Source: JBLEFH01 sp047345645 | GTDB taxonomy: Bacteria > Pseudomonadota > Alphaproteobacteria > Rhodobacterales > Rhodobacteraceae | Length of the DNA: 64,000 nucleotides | Reading direction: 5' to 3' (one strand) | NCBI GenBank assembly: GCA_047345645.1 | Contig: JBLEFH010000010.1 | The notes under the pieces: generated by a model | Database searches by the model: none | Told to the model about the DNA's origin: nothing | What the model saw: the letters and a program-made list of their open reading frames with translations, nothing else | Shown here: in pieces, positions 34,661 through 43,890 of the stretch | How positions within the stretch are numbered: the first letter of the stretch is position 1 | How the letters are laid out: every line of letters begins with the position of its first letter | Made by a program: the position numbers and the translations under genes

Positions 34661-35167
34661 ATGAGTCACAGCGCAATGCCCCAAAGGCAGGAAGACATGT
34701 TGCTCTTCCTGACCGATGACCAGCTCAGGCAGGGCATTGAGCTGATGTTCTTTGCCTATCGCGGCTTCACGGCGGACCCGGACCGGATCCTCGCGGATCT
34801 CGATTATGGCCGCGCCCATCACCGGGCGATTCACTTTATCGGCCGTCATGCGGGGCTGACGGTGAATCAGTTGCTCGATATCCTCGGGGTCACGAAACAG
34901 TCGCTCAACCGGGTGTTGCGGCAACTCGTGGCGGACGGGCTGGTGCGCAGCGAGGTCGGCAAGACAGATCGCCGGCAGCGCAATCTGTTCCTGACAGAGG
35001 ACGGGATCGCGCTGGAGCATCGTCTGTCAGATGCGCAGCGGGTGCGGATGCGCAACGCCTACCGCGCCGCCGGGCCGGAGGCCGTGCGCGGCTTTCGCGC
35101 CGTTTTGGAGGAAATCATGGACCCGCATATGCGCGCCCAACTGGCAGAGCTTGAGGGCCGTTCATGA
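34661..35167 (+). CDS. petP: MarR-family regulator, PetP-like
   Basis: A 168-residue winged-helix protein of the MarR family: helices to about residue 45, DNA-binding helix-turn-helix at about 65-90 (LTVNQLLDILGVTKQSLNRVL), wing around DRRQRNLFLT. In Rhodobacter capsulatus, petP (MarR type) and petR (OmpR type) form an operon needed for cytochrome bc1 gene expression; gene type, order and overlap here are the same, so I use these names. The bc1 genes themselves are not in this window. The promoter has an inverted repeat that could allow autoregulation. Confidence 0.78.
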   Translation: MSHSAMPQRQEDMLLFLTDDQLRQGIELMFFAYRGFTADPDRILADLDYGRAHHRAIHFIGRHAGLTVNQLLDILGVTKQSLNRVLRQLVADGLVRSEVGKTDRRQRNLFLTEDGIALEHRLSDAQRVRMRNAYRAAGPEAVRGFRAVLEEIMDPHMRAQLAELEGRS

Positions 35168-35871
35168 GCGATCCGGGCAGCGGCGGGCCCCATCTGCTCA
35201 TCGTCGATGACGATGCGCGGATCCGCCAGCTTTTGCAGAAATATCTGATGCGACAGGGCTATGTCGTCTCCACCGCGCGGGACGCGGCCCATGCGCGGCG
35301 GCTTCTCGAAGTGTTCGAGTTCGACCTGCTGATCGTCGATGTGATGATGCCCGGCGAGACGGGCCTGGAATTCACCGCCAGTCTCAAGGGCCAGGACGCG
35401 CCGCCGGTGCTGATGCTGACCGCGCGCGGCGAGACCGATGCGCGGATCGAGGGGCTGGAAGCCGGTGCGGATGATTATCTCACCAAACCGTTCGAGCCGC
35501 GCGAGTTGCAGCTCCGGGTGGAGGTGATCCTGCGCCGCCGTGGCAACCGGTCCAAGAAGGAGACGCCGCAATCGCTCCTGCTCGGCCCGCTGCGCTACAA
35601 TATTTCGCGAGGTGAGCTGTGGGAGGGCGAGCAGCATATCAAGCTGACGAGCAGCGAAAGCGCCCTGATGCGGTTTCTCGCCGAGCATCCCCATGAGCCC
35701 CTTAGCCGCGCCGATATCGCCACCGCCCTGTCCGGCCCCGACGAGGTCATGCAGGACCGCGCCGTCGATGTGCAGGTGACTCGCCTGCGCAAGAAAATCG
35801 AGGCCGATCCGAAAGCGCCGCGCTATCTGCAGACCGTCCGCGGCTCGGGCTATATGCTCGCGCCGGATTGA
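35164..35871 (+). CDS. petR: OmpR-type response regulator, PetR-like
   Basis: The 235-residue protein has a receiver domain with acidic residues D15-D17, phosphoacceptor D59 (LIVDVMMPGE), the TARGETDARI switch region and K in YLTKPFE. A winged-helix domain ends RTVRGSGYMLAPD. No histidine kinase is adjacent, as in the R. capsulatus petPR operon, where PetR works without an encoded partner. It overlaps petP by 4 bases (ATGA). The name rests on this neighbourhood and family match. Confidence 0.82.
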   Translation: MSDPGSGGPHLLIVDDDARIRQLLQKYLMRQGYVVSTARDAAHARRLLEVFEFDLLIVDVMMPGETGLEFTASLKGQDAPPVLMLTARGETDARIEGLEAGADDYLTKPFEPRELQLRVEVILRRRGNRSKKETPQSLLLGPLRYNISRGELWEGEQHIKLTSSESALMRFLAEHPHEPLSRADIATALSGPDEVMQDRAVDVQVTRLRKKIEADPKAPRYLQTVRGSGYMLAPD

Positions 35872-36043
35872 GCGGGCGCGGCCCTCGCGCCGCCGCTCTC
35901 CCCCTGCTCGCGGCAGCGCGGTTCGGCGGGGGTCGATCCCCCGGCGGAGCGCCGCCCGGCCGCTTAGCCAAAACGCCTGACAAGGCTGGACCTTCCCGCC
36001 CCCCTTCCCTAGATTGCGGCCAGCAATATTGAGGAATCCGCAA

Positions 36044-36292
36044 ATGGCCGAGAGCAACACCGAGATCGCGAAGCTGAGCTTCGAGGATGCCATGAAAGCC
36101 TTGGAAGAGGTCGTCGGACAGCTTGAGAAGGGCGAAGTTCCCCTTGAGCAGTCGATCGAGCTGTATCAGCGCGGTGCGGCCCTGCGCGCCCATTGCGAAA
36201 CCAAGCTGCGCGAGGCGGAAGAGAAAATTGCCAAGATCAGCCTCGATTCGAACGGTCAGCCGAAGGGGACCGAGCCCCTCGACGTGTCCTGA
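36044..36292 (+). CDS. xseB: Exodeoxyribonuclease VII small subunit
   Basis: The 82-residue protein is the small helical subunit that coats the XseA catalytic subunit of exonuclease VII, which degrades single-stranded DNA. The core AKLSFEDAMKALEEVVGQLE and LEQSIELYQRGAALRAHCE is diagnostic. GAGGAA before ATG 36044 supports this start over one 30 bases upstream. It shares one base with the ispA start (TGATG) and opens the xseB-ispA-dxs series found in many proteobacteria. Confidence 0.95.
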   Translation: MAESNTEIAKLSFEDAMKALEEVVGQLEKGEVPLEQSIELYQRGAALRAHCETKLREAEEKIAKISLDSNGQPKGTEPLDVS

Positions 36293-37179
36293 TGGATCAG
36301 GCGGCGCGCAATTCCTTTATCACGGCGCAGTCCGAGGCGGCGGATCGGGTCGAGGTGACCCTCGATCAGCTTCTGCCCAAGGACTCCATGCTCGCCGATG
36401 CGATGCGCTATGCTTGCCTCGGCGGCGGCAAGCGGCTCCGCGCGCTTCTGGTGCTGGAAGGCGCCAAGCTTTTCAACGCCCCCCATAAGGCGGCGGAACG
36501 GGCGGCGGCGGCGGTCGAGTGCATCCATGCCTATTCGCTCATCCATGACGATCTGCCGGCCATGGATGACGACGATATGCGCCGCGGCAAGCCCACGCTC
36601 CACAAAGCCTGGGACGAGGCGACCGCCATTCTTGCCGGTGACGCGCTGCAAACGCTGGCCTTTTCCACGCTGACGGCCCCGCAACTCATGCTGGAGCCGA
36701 ACCTCAAGCTGAAACTCTGCCACACCCTTGCCGAAGCCTCCGGCGCCAATGGCATGGTCGGCGGGCAGATGATGGACATCGCGGCGGAGCGTCTCGACGG
36801 CAAGCTGTCCTTGGAAGAAATCAAGGAGTTGCAGAGCATGAAAACCGGCGCGCTCATCAGTTGGGCCGCCGAAGCCGGGCCGCTCATGGGCCGCAAGACC
36901 CCCGGCGCGATCTCCGACTATGCCAAAAATCTCGGCCTCGCCTTCCAGATTCAGGATGATGTGCTGGACGTGATCGGCTCGCCCGATGTGACCGGCAAGG
37001 CCACCCAGAAGGATGGCGAGGCGGGCAAGGCCACTTTCGTCTCGCTGATGGGTCTCGAAAACGCCCAGAAGGAAGCGCGCCGCCTCGTCGATGCCGCGCT
37101 GGAGGCCATCGCCCCTTACGGATCCGCCGGAAATGTTCTGCGCGGCATCGCCCAATTCGCCATTAACCGCGACTCGTAA
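36292..37179 (+). CDS. ispA: Polyprenyl diphosphate synthase (geranyl/farnesyl type)
   Basis: Condenses isopentenyl diphosphate with allylic diphosphates to give farnesyl diphosphate for quinones, hopanoids or carotenoids and undecaprenyl carriers. The 295-residue protein has the first Asp-rich motif HDDLPAMDDDD (D86/D87 and D92/D93), GGKRLRALL, GQMMDI, and the second motif FQIQDDVLD near residue 220. Product length (C15 or C20) cannot be fixed from sequence. It lies between xseB and dxs, both supporting the assignment. Confidence 0.93.
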   Translation: MDQAARNSFITAQSEAADRVEVTLDQLLPKDSMLADAMRYACLGGGKRLRALLVLEGAKLFNAPHKAAERAAAAVECIHAYSLIHDDLPAMDDDDMRRGKPTLHKAWDEATAILAGDALQTLAFSTLTAPQLMLEPNLKLKLCHTLAEASGANGMVGGQMMDIAAERLDGKLSLEEIKELQSMKTGALISWAAEAGPLMGRKTPGAISDYAKNLGLAFQIQDDVLDVIGSPDVTGKATQKDGEAGKATFVSLMGLENAQKEARRLVDAALEAIAPYGSAGNVLRGIAQFAINRDS

Positions 37180-37213
37180 CGAGCCGCCAGCTTTTCGCCA
37201 GCAGATCGAATCC

Positions 37214-39106
37214 ATGTCCGAACGTCCCGATACGCCCCTTCTCGATTACATCAACAGCCCCGCTGACCTCAAAGGGCTGGATATTCGCCAGTTGCGGCAG
37301 GTGGCCGATGAATTGCGCGCGGAGACGATTTCGGCGGTCTCGGAAACCGGCGGGCATTTGGGGGCGGGTCTCGGGGTGGTGGAACTCACCGTTGCGCTTC
37401 ATGCCGTCTTCGACACGCCGCGCGACCGGCTGATCTGGGATGTCTCGCATCAATGCTACCCCCACAAGATCCTGACCGGGCGGCGCGACCGCATCCGCAC
37501 CCTGCGCATGGAAAATGGCCTTTCGGGCTTCGCCAAGCGCAGCGAGTCGCCTTACGATCCGTTCGGCGCGGGCCACAGCTCGACCTCGATTTCCTCGGCC
37601 CTTGGCTTTCGCATCGCCCATGATCTCGGCCAGCGCGCAGAGAATGGCGACGCCATCGCGGTGATCGGCGACGGCGCGATCTCGGCGGGCATGGCTTATG
37701 AAGCGCTCAACAATGCGGGCGCGACCGATACGCGGCTGTTCGTGATCCTCAACGACAATGAAATGTCGATCGCGCCGCCGAGCGGGGCCATGTCGCATTA
37801 TCTCTCCCGCCTTTATGGCGAGGAGCCGATGCACAATCTCAAGGACATCGCCAAGGGCGCGCTTGGGTTCCTCCCCGGCCCGATGCGCGAAGGCGCGAAG
37901 CGGGCCAAGGATCTCTTGAAGCAAATGACCGTCGGCGGGACGCTCTTTTCGGAGCTTGGGTTTGACTATATCGGCCCGGTGGACGGGCATGACATGGAAG
38001 ACCTTATCGCCGTGATGCGCGCCGCCCATGCCCATGCCGATGGCCCGACGCTGATCCATGTGATCACAAAGAAGGGGAAGGGCTTCGCGCCCGCCGAGAA
38101 CAGCGCCGATCGCGGCCATGCCCGCGCCAAGTTCGACATGGTGACGGGCGAGCAGAAAAAGGCGAAATCCAACGCGCCGAGCTATACCAAAGTGTTTGCG
38201 CAGAGCCTTGTGCAACTCGCCGAGGATGATCCGAAAATCACTGCCGTGACCGCCGCGATGCCGGACGGCACCGGCCTCAACCTCTTCGCCGAGCGCTTCC
38301 CGGAGCGCTGTTTCGATGTGGGGATCGCCGAGCAGCACGCCGTGACCTTCGCCGCCGGGATGGCCGCCGGGGGCCTGCGCCCCTTCTGCGCGCTCTACTC
38401 GACCTTCCTGCAACGGGGCTATGACCAGATCGTCCATGACGTCGCGATCCAGCGCCTGCCCGTCCGCTTCGCGATTGACCGCGCGGGCCTCGTGGGGGCC
38501 GATGGCGCGACCCATGCGGGCAGCTATGACATTGCTTTCCTTGCCAATCTTCCCGGCTTCGTGGTGATGGCCGCCGCCGATGAGGCGGAGCTGAAACATA
38601 TGGTCGCCACCGCCCACGCGATTAACGACGCGCCGTCGGCCTTCCGCTTCCCGCGCGGCGAAGGCGTGGGCGTGGAGATGCCCGAGCGCGGCGAGGTTTT
38701 GGAGATCGGCAAAGGCCGCGTCGTGCGCGAAGGCACCAAGGCGGCGATCCTGTCCTTCGGCGCGCGTCTCTCGGAGTGTCAGGCCGCCGCCGAGACACTG
38801 GCCGCCGAGGGGATCGACATCACCCTCGCCGACGCCCGTTTCGCCAAACCGCTCGACCGCGAACTGATCCTGCGTCTTGCCCGCGAGCATCCCGTTCTCG
38901 TGACCATCGAGGAAGGCGCGGTTGGCGGCTTCGGCTCCCATGTGGCGCAGCTTCTGGCGGAAGAAGGCGCGCTCGATGGCGCGCTGAAATTCCGCTCCAT
39001 GGTCCTGCCCGACACCTTTATCGACCACGCCAGCCCGGCGCGGATGTATGAAGCCGCCGGCATGTCCGCCGCCGATATTGCGAGCAAAATCAGGAGCCTG
39101 ACATGA
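37214..39106 (+). CDS. dxs: 1-deoxy-D-xylulose-5-phosphate synthase
   Basis: First enzyme of the MEP isoprenoid pathway, joining pyruvate and glyceraldehyde 3-phosphate with thiamine diphosphate. The 630-residue protein has H48 in GGHLGAGLG, the diphosphate-binding GDG at residues 152-154, DVSHQCYPHKILTGR, and the transketolase pyrimidine domain with DVGIAEQHAVTFAAGMA. ATG 37214 gives a standard N-terminus; the longer open frame upstream lies over ispA in another frame. It overlaps the GNAT gene by 4 bases. Confidence 0.97.
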   Translation: MSERPDTPLLDYINSPADLKGLDIRQLRQVADELRAETISAVSETGGHLGAGLGVVELTVALHAVFDTPRDRLIWDVSHQCYPHKILTGRRDRIRTLRMENGLSGFAKRSESPYDPFGAGHSSTSISSALGFRIAHDLGQRAENGDAIAVIGDGAISAGMAYEALNNAGATDTRLFVILNDNEMSIAPPSGAMSHYLSRLYGEEPMHNLKDIAKGALGFLPGPMREGAKRAKDLLKQMTVGGTLFSELGFDYIGPVDGHDMEDLIAVMRAAHAHADGPTLIHVITKKGKGFAPAENSADRGHARAKFDMVTGEQKKAKSNAPSYTKVFAQSLVQLAEDDPKITAVTAAMPDGTGLNLFAERFPERCFDVGIAEQHAVTFAAGMAAGGLRPFCALYSTFLQRGYDQIVHDVAIQRLPVRFAIDRAGLVGADGATHAGSYDIAFLANLPGFVVMAAADEAELKHMVATAHAINDAPSAFRFPRGEGVGVEMPERGEVLEIGKGRVVREGTKAAILSFGARLSECQAAAETLAAEGIDITLADARFAKPLDRELILRLAREHPVLVTIEEGAVGGFGSHVAQLLAEEGALDGALKFRSMVLPDTFIDHASPARMYEAAGMSAADIASKIRSLT

Positions 39107-39537
39107 TCCGCGCTGTCACCCCCGAGGACCGCGCCGAGTGGGAGCGCCTGTTTCTCGCCTATGCGGATTTCTACAACACCGCCCTGCCGGATGGCGCGCT
39201 GGAGACCGTCTGGGGCTGGATTCACGACGAAGCCGAACCCTATTTCGCCGCCCTCGCGATTGAGGACGGGCAAGCGGTCGGCCTCACCCAATACCAGACC
39301 ATGCGGCGCTCTTTGGGCGGAGGCGATGTTGTGTATCTGTCGGATCTCTATGTGGACCCGGCGCAGCGCGGCAAAGACCTCGGCCACAAGCTGATCGACC
39401 ATGTCCGGGAACACGCCCGCCACCTCGGCGCCGCAGACGTGCGCTGGCTGACGGCAGAAGACAACACCACCGCCCGCCGCCTCTACGACCGCTTCAACCC
39501 GCCGAGTGGGTTTATCATGTATAAGGCTGGGCTCTAA
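39103..39537 (+). CDS. GNAT-family N-acetyltransferase
   Basis: The 144-residue protein is a single GNAT domain: VVYLSDLYVDPAQRGKDLGH supplies beta-strand 4 and the acetyl-CoA-binding R-x-x-G-x-G/A-like loop (QRGKDLG). A late LTAEDNTTARRLYDRF helix is typical of the family. The substrate is unknown; homologues are often annotated as small-molecule or aminoglycoside-type acetyltransferases without proof. It is coupled to dxs (ATGA) and its stop overlaps that of the convergent ChaC-like gene. Confidence 0.85.
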   Translation: MIRAVTPEDRAEWERLFLAYADFYNTALPDGALETVWGWIHDEAEPYFAALAIEDGQAVGLTQYQTMRRSLGGGDVVYLSDLYVDPAQRGKDLGHKLIDHVREHARHLGAADVRWLTAEDNTTARRLYDRFNPPSGFIMYKAGL

Positions 39538-40148
39538 CCCTCTCCACCCGCCTCAGCGCCGAATTCGGCGAAGCAGCGGCGGAGGCCGCGGACGCGGGTG
39601 GCAAGGTCGGTGAGGCCTTTGTCGGGCAGGCCGAGTTCTTCGAGATGGGCGGCGGTGGCGTAGAGGTAATCCCAGTTGGGGCCGCGTCCGCCGACGGCGC
39701 GGGCGATGATATGGGCCTGCGTTTCCACCGAAAGATCCGCCATATATTGCGGGTTTTCTTCGTCGATGACGTAGCACACCGCCTCGACGGTCCGGCCATC
39801 GTGAAGCTCCACCGTCTCGGTCGTCTCGCGGTAGGCAGCGGACACGAGCTCCCGCTCGCGCAGATAGTTCAGCGTCGCGCGCGCGTCTTCTTCGGCCACG
39901 CGGAAAGCGACACCGGGGCAGACCTGCCCGCCCTTCGGCTCCAGCGCGAGGACAAGACCCGGCGCATCGGCGGTGCCGCGGTGATGGATCGACAGCAGGC
40001 AGAAGCCGCGGCGATAGCCCGGCAGATCCGCGACCACGCGCTCCGCCACGGGGAAGCCCGGCTGCCACATCAGCGAGCCGTAGCCGAAGACCCAGAAGCC
40101 CCCCTCAATCAAAGCGGCGTCATATGCGGTGTTAAAGCTGTTCTCCAT
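39534..40148 (-). CDS. ChaC-like gamma-glutamylcyclotransferase
   Basis: The 204-residue protein resembles ChaC-type enzymes that degrade glutathione to 5-oxoproline and Cys-Gly. It has the N-terminal WVFGYGSLMWQPGF substrate-binding motif near residues 19-32, FCLLSIHHRGTADAPGLVLAL, and acidic residues around YLRERELVSAAYRE. The catalytic Glu should be in this last stretch. The frame stays open far upstream, but ATG 40148 gives the normal distance to the GYGSL motif. No strong ribosome-binding site is visible. Confidence 0.85.
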   Translation of the reverse strand: MENSFNTAYDAALIEGGFWVFGYGSLMWQPGFPVAERVVADLPGYRRGFCLLSIHHRGTADAPGLVLALEPKGGQVCPGVAFRVAEEDARATLNYLRERELVSAAYRETTETVELHDGRTVEAVCYVIDEENPQYMADLSVETQAHIIARAVGGRGPNWDYLYATAAHLEELGLPDKGLTDLATRVRGLRRCFAEFGAEAGGEG

Positions 40149-40202
40149 AAAGGCGATGCTATAAGGGAGATCGCAGCAAAAGGTAAAGGGCCAGCCACCG
40201 CG

Positions 40203-41213
40203 ATGAAACGTCTTGTGATCCTGCTTCTCGCCTGTCTCGGTCTGGCCGGGGCCGGTTATGGCGGCTACTGGCTCTGGGCCGCGCGCCAGATCGAGGGTCA
40301 GGCGGAGGCGCTGATTGCCGGGCGCGCCTCGACGGGCTGGATTTCCGAGGCGGACGCGGTGGAGACGGGCGGATTTCCGTCCAGCTTCGAGACCCGCCTG
40401 ACCGCGCCGCGTTTTGGCCAGACCGAGGGGCCGATCATCTGGGAGAGCGACTGGATCACGGTTGCCCAAGAGAGCCTCGATCCGCAGGATTTCACCGTGA
40501 CCTTCGCACCGGAGCAGCGGCTGACCCTGCCCGAAGGCAGCGGACGGCTGACGACGCAGAACGCCGCCGGGCGCTTGCGGGTGGACAGCCGCCAGACGCT
40601 CGATGTGCTTGAACTTGCAACAGAAAGCGGCGCGTTGACCCTGCCGGACATGGGTGAGGCGGCGCTTGGTCCGGGTCGGGTGCTCGTGACAAAGACCGAG
40701 GGGCCGAACAGCTATGCGCTGACCCTCTCGCTCGCCGATCTGCTGCTGCCGCCGGAACTGCTCGGCCAAGCCGGGCGGGATGGTGTGATCACAAACCTCA
40801 TCGACTCCTTCACCGCCAATGCGACCGCGCAATTTACGGGACCTTGGGATGAGGCGGCGCTGGCCGGGGTGCAGCCGACGCTGGTCTCGCTCACCATCGA
40901 GGAGGCCGCGCTCAACGCCGATGGCGGGAGCATCGCGGTGGCGGGAACACTGGTGCCTGATGCTGAGGGTTATGCGGAGGGCGCGCTCGATCTGAGCGCC
41001 ACCGATATCGAGAACGCGCTGAAGCGGGCGCAGAAAAACGGGGCGTTTCAGGGGCTTCAGGGGAGCATCGCCCTCTCCTTCATCCGGGCGATGATCGGGG
41101 AGGACGGCTCGGTCTCACAAACGCTGCGGCTGGAGGACGGGGTGATCCGCCTCGGCCCCATCCCGCTTGGCCGCGCGCCGCTGCTGATCGCGCGGGACGG
41201 CACGCCGCTTTAG
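40203..41213 (+). CDS. DUF2125 domain protein, membrane-anchored
   Basis: The 336-residue protein starts with an uncleaved-looking signal anchor (RLVILLLACLGLAGAGYGGYW), then a mostly beta-rich periplasmic domain of the DUF2125 family (AARQIEGQAEALIAGRAS, VETGGFPSSFETRLTAP). The function is unknown; the repeated beta pattern resembles lipid-handling AsmA-like envelope proteins, but this is inference. Its stop shares four bases (TTAG) with the convergent extensin-like gene. Confidence 0.82.
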   Translation: MKRLVILLLACLGLAGAGYGGYWLWAARQIEGQAEALIAGRASTGWISEADAVETGGFPSSFETRLTAPRFGQTEGPIIWESDWITVAQESLDPQDFTVTFAPEQRLTLPEGSGRLTTQNAAGRLRVDSRQTLDVLELATESGALTLPDMGEAALGPGRVLVTKTEGPNSYALTLSLADLLLPPELLGQAGRDGVITNLIDSFTANATAQFTGPWDEAALAGVQPTLVSLTIEEAALNADGGSIAVAGTLVPDAEGYAEGALDLSATDIENALKRAQKNGAFQGLQGSIALSFIRAMIGEDGSVSQTLRLEDGVIRLGPIPLGRAPLLIARDGTPL

Positions 41214-41839
41214 CGGCAATAGGTGCCGTTCGGATAGCGGGCGGTGTCGAAATGCAGATGGTCGCGGTGGAACCGGTCGGCATCCGGGCCAAGCACCGTG
41301 CCGAAGGGGCCGCAAGCCGCTTCGTGGAACCGTTTGATCACCGATTTGCGGAAAAGCCCGCCGCGCCAATCCTCCTCGACCCGCACCGTCTCCCCATCCG
41401 CGAAGGTGAAGGCGGAGAGGTCGATCGCGTTGCCAAGCGCATGTTCCGACATTTTCGCGCCGGACTGGTTGTTGCGGCTGCGGCACGCATAGCTGGCGGC
41501 GACTTCCATCTCGACCAGCGGTTCCTTGCCCGCCGCCTTGGCCGCGGGCTGCGCGCCAAAGGCGATCCATTCCGCGAGGGACGCCGCCGTGTCGCAATCC
41601 ACCGTCGCGCCGCGCGGCAGGGCCACACCGGCGACCTGATAAATCTCGACCGGGTTGCGGATCCCGCAGGCCCCCTCCCGGATCGCCGGAAGCGGGCGCC
41701 CCCAGATCGCGCTCCCGCCGCAGACCTGACGCACATTGCCCGGCAAATCGCCGCGCGGCTCGTCATAGCGGGGCATGTCGCTGCCCAGCAATCCGCAAGC
41801 CGCGAGCGACAAGGCGGCGCATATCACTTCGATCTTCAT
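41210..41839 (-). CDS. Extensin-like C-terminal domain lipoprotein, possible zinc peptidase
   Basis: The 209-residue product starts with a lipoprotein signal (ALSLAAC, C15 as the likely lipidated residue). The rest is the extensin-like C-terminal domain found in proteobacteria. It contains SEHALGNAID, matching the H-x3-A/G-x-x-D zinc-binding pattern of VanY/M15-type peptidases, and a C-terminal DHLHFD. These suggest a periplasmic metallo-peptidase acting on the cell wall, but activity is not known for the family. Confidence 0.82.
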   Translation of the reverse strand: MKIEVICAALSLAACGLLGSDMPRYDEPRGDLPGNVRQVCGGSAIWGRPLPAIREGACGIRNPVEIYQVAGVALPRGATVDCDTAASLAEWIAFGAQPAAKAAGKEPLVEMEVAASYACRSRNNQSGAKMSEHALGNAIDLSAFTFADGETVRVEEDWRGGLFRKSVIKRFHEAACGPFGTVLGPDADRFHRDHLHFDTARYPNGTYCR

Positions 41840-41871
41840 ATCCTGCTCTCCTGCCGCCCCTCTGGGCGATC

Positions 41872-42780
41872 TTATTTCTGACCGCGTCCGAAATTGGGCG
41901 CGTCGGTGTCCTGTCCGGCCTCGATGATACCTCGGCGAATGGCGCGGGTGCGCGTAAAGAAGTCGTGAAGCTCCTCACCATCCCCGGTGCGGATCGCCCG
42001 CTGGAGGACAAACAGCTCCTCTGCAAAGCGCCCGAGGATCTCCAGGGTCGCGTCTTTATTGGCCAAAAACACGTCGCGCCACATGGTCGGATCACTCGCC
42101 GCAATCCGGGTGAAGTCCCGAAAACCGGCGGCGGAGTAGTTGATGACTTCGGTTTTCGTCACCCGCTGCATGTCATCGGCGACGCCGACCATGGTGTAGG
42201 CGATGAGGTGCGGGATATGCGAGGTGACGGCCAGAACGAGGTCGTGATGCTCCGGGTCCATCTCGTCCACGATTGCGCCCATGCTCTCCCAAAGCGCGCG
42301 GAGTTTGGCGACCGCGTCCGGGTCGCTCCCCGGCGCCGGGACGAGAAGCTGCCAGCGATTGTCGAAGAGCGAGGCGAAGCCCGACGCGGGGCCAGATTGC
42401 TCCGTCCCGGCGAGCGGGTGGCCGGGGATGAAATGCACGCCGTCCGGCAGATGCGGGGCCACCGCGTCGATCACCGCCTGTTTGACGGAGCCGACATCGG
42501 TGACGGTCGCGCCCGGTTTCAGCTTCGGCCCGATCTCGGCGGCGACGCTGCCCATGGCGCCGACCGGCACGGCGAGAACGACGAGATCCGCATCCGCCAC
42601 CGCCTCGGCAGCCGTCTCGGCCACGCGGTCCACAAAACCGATCTCGCGGGCGGCGTTCCGGCTGGCCTCGCTTTTGGCATAGCCGATGATTTCGCCTTTA
42701 AATCCCGCGCGTTTCAGGGCGTGACCCATGGAGGAGGCGATCAGGCCGAGGCCGATCAGGGCAATCCGGTCGTAACTCAT
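41872..42780 (-). CDS. tyrC: Prephenate/arogenate dehydrogenase
   Basis: Oxidises cyclohexadienyl substrates in tyrosine synthesis. The 302-residue protein has an N-terminal Rossmann fold (IALIGLGLIASSMG), DLVVLAVPVGAM, TDVGSVKQAV, and the substrate-binding HFIPGHPLAGTEQSG stretch. A helical dimerisation domain follows (LAVTSHIPHLIAYTMV). Cyclohexadienyl enzymes of alphaproteobacteria often take both prephenate and arogenate. Its ATG overlaps the hisC stop (ATGA). Confidence 0.92.
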   Translation of the reverse strand: MSYDRIALIGLGLIASSMGHALKRAGFKGEIIGYAKSEASRNAAREIGFVDRVAETAAEAVADADLVVLAVPVGAMGSVAAEIGPKLKPGATVTDVGSVKQAVIDAVAPHLPDGVHFIPGHPLAGTEQSGPASGFASLFDNRWQLLVPAPGSDPDAVAKLRALWESMGAIVDEMDPEHHDLVLAVTSHIPHLIAYTMVGVADDMQRVTKTEVINYSAAGFRDFTRIAASDPTMWRDVFLANKDATLEILGRFAEELFVLQRAIRTGDGEELHDFFTRTRAIRRGIIEAGQDTDAPNFGRGQK

Positions 42781-43853
42781 GCGCCCTCCAGATGTTCGCC
42801 AAGGAATTTGAGGACGCGCTCGCAATCCATCTGCGTGCCGACGGAGATGCGCAGCGCCTCGGGCAAGCCGTAGCCCGCGACCCGGCGCACGATGATGCCT
42901 TGCGCCCGCAGCGCCTCATCCGCTGCAATCGCCGCCTCTTCGCTGGCGAAACGCGGCAGCACGAAATTCGCCATGCTGTCGTCGCATTCAAGGCCGAGCG
43001 CGCGGAGGCCGTCGACGAGATAGGTCCTCAGCCGCGCGTTTTCTTCATGGCACCATTCGGTGTAATCGGTATCGAGCACCGCCGCCTCTGCCGCCGCGAG
43101 CGCTGCGGTCGAGACGTTGAACGGCCCGCGCACCCGGTTCAGCACGTCGATGATCTCCACTGAGGCATAGCCCCAGCCGACGCGCAGCCCGCCCAGCCCG
43201 TAAATCTTTGAAAAGGTGCGGGTCATGACGACATTCGGATGGCTTTCCACCAGCGACGCGCCGCTGTCATAGCCCTCGACAAACTCGCCATAGGCGCCGT
43301 CGATCACCAGCAGCACGCCCTCGGGCAGACCCTCCGCCAGCCGCTCCAACGCGTCGAGCGCCACCATCGTGCCGGTCGGGTTGTTGGGGTTGGCGACGAA
43401 AATGAGTTTCGTGCGTTCCGTGACCGCCGCCAGCATCGCGTCGATATCGAGGCGGCGTTCCGTCTCGGAAGCCGTCACCGGGGTCGCGCCCGCCGCCTTG
43501 GCCGCAATCGGATACATGGAAAACCCATGTTCGGCATACAGCACTTCGTCACCCGGCCCGGCATAAGCATTGCAAAGGAAAGAGATAATCTCGTCCGATC
43601 CCGCCCCGCAAATGACCCGTGCCGGGTCCACCCCATACACTTTGCCAATGGCCTCGCGCAGCGGTGTGTGGTCGGTGGAGGGATAGATCGCCATCGCTTC
43701 GGCGGCGGCGAGATACGCCTCTTTCGCCTTCGGGCTCGGCCCATGCGGGTTCTCATTGGACGACAGCTTGGTGACCTTGTTGGTGCCATCCAATTTGCTC
43801 TCGCCGCCCACATAGGGGACGATGTCGAGAATTCCGGGCTGCGGCGTAATCAT
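42777..43853 (-). CDS. hisC: Histidinol-phosphate / aromatic aminotransferase (HisC)
   Basis: The 358-residue fold type I PLP enzyme has SSNENPHGPSPK, ANPNNPTGTM, DGAYGEFV and K216 in TFSKIYGLGGLRVGW. By family it makes L-histidinol phosphate from imidazole acetol phosphate. However, it is coupled to tyrC and far from any other his gene, so it may also or mainly transaminate aromatic keto acids. The sequence alone cannot separate these roles. Confidence 0.92.
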   Translation of the reverse strand: MITPQPGILDIVPYVGGESKLDGTNKVTKLSSNENPHGPSPKAKEAYLAAAEAMAIYPSTDHTPLREAIGKVYGVDPARVICGAGSDEIISFLCNAYAGPGDEVLYAEHGFSMYPIAAKAAGATPVTASETERRLDIDAMLAAVTERTKLIFVANPNNPTGTMVALDALERLAEGLPEGVLLVIDGAYGEFVEGYDSGASLVESHPNVVMTRTFSKIYGLGGLRVGWGYASVEIIDVLNRVRGPFNVSTAALAAAEAAVLDTDYTEWCHEENARLRTYLVDGLRALGLECDDSMANFVLPRFASEEAAIAADEALRAQGIIVRRVAGYGLPEALRISVGTQMDCERVLKFLGEHLEGA

Positions 43854-43890
43854 CTTGCCTCCATGCGTTCAGCCGGTCTTGGATAGCGCC

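Noticed and set aside
35872..36043. Spacer after petR with a GGGGGTCGATCCCCC hairpin as a terminator
   Set aside because: No T run follows the stem, so intrinsic termination is not supported.
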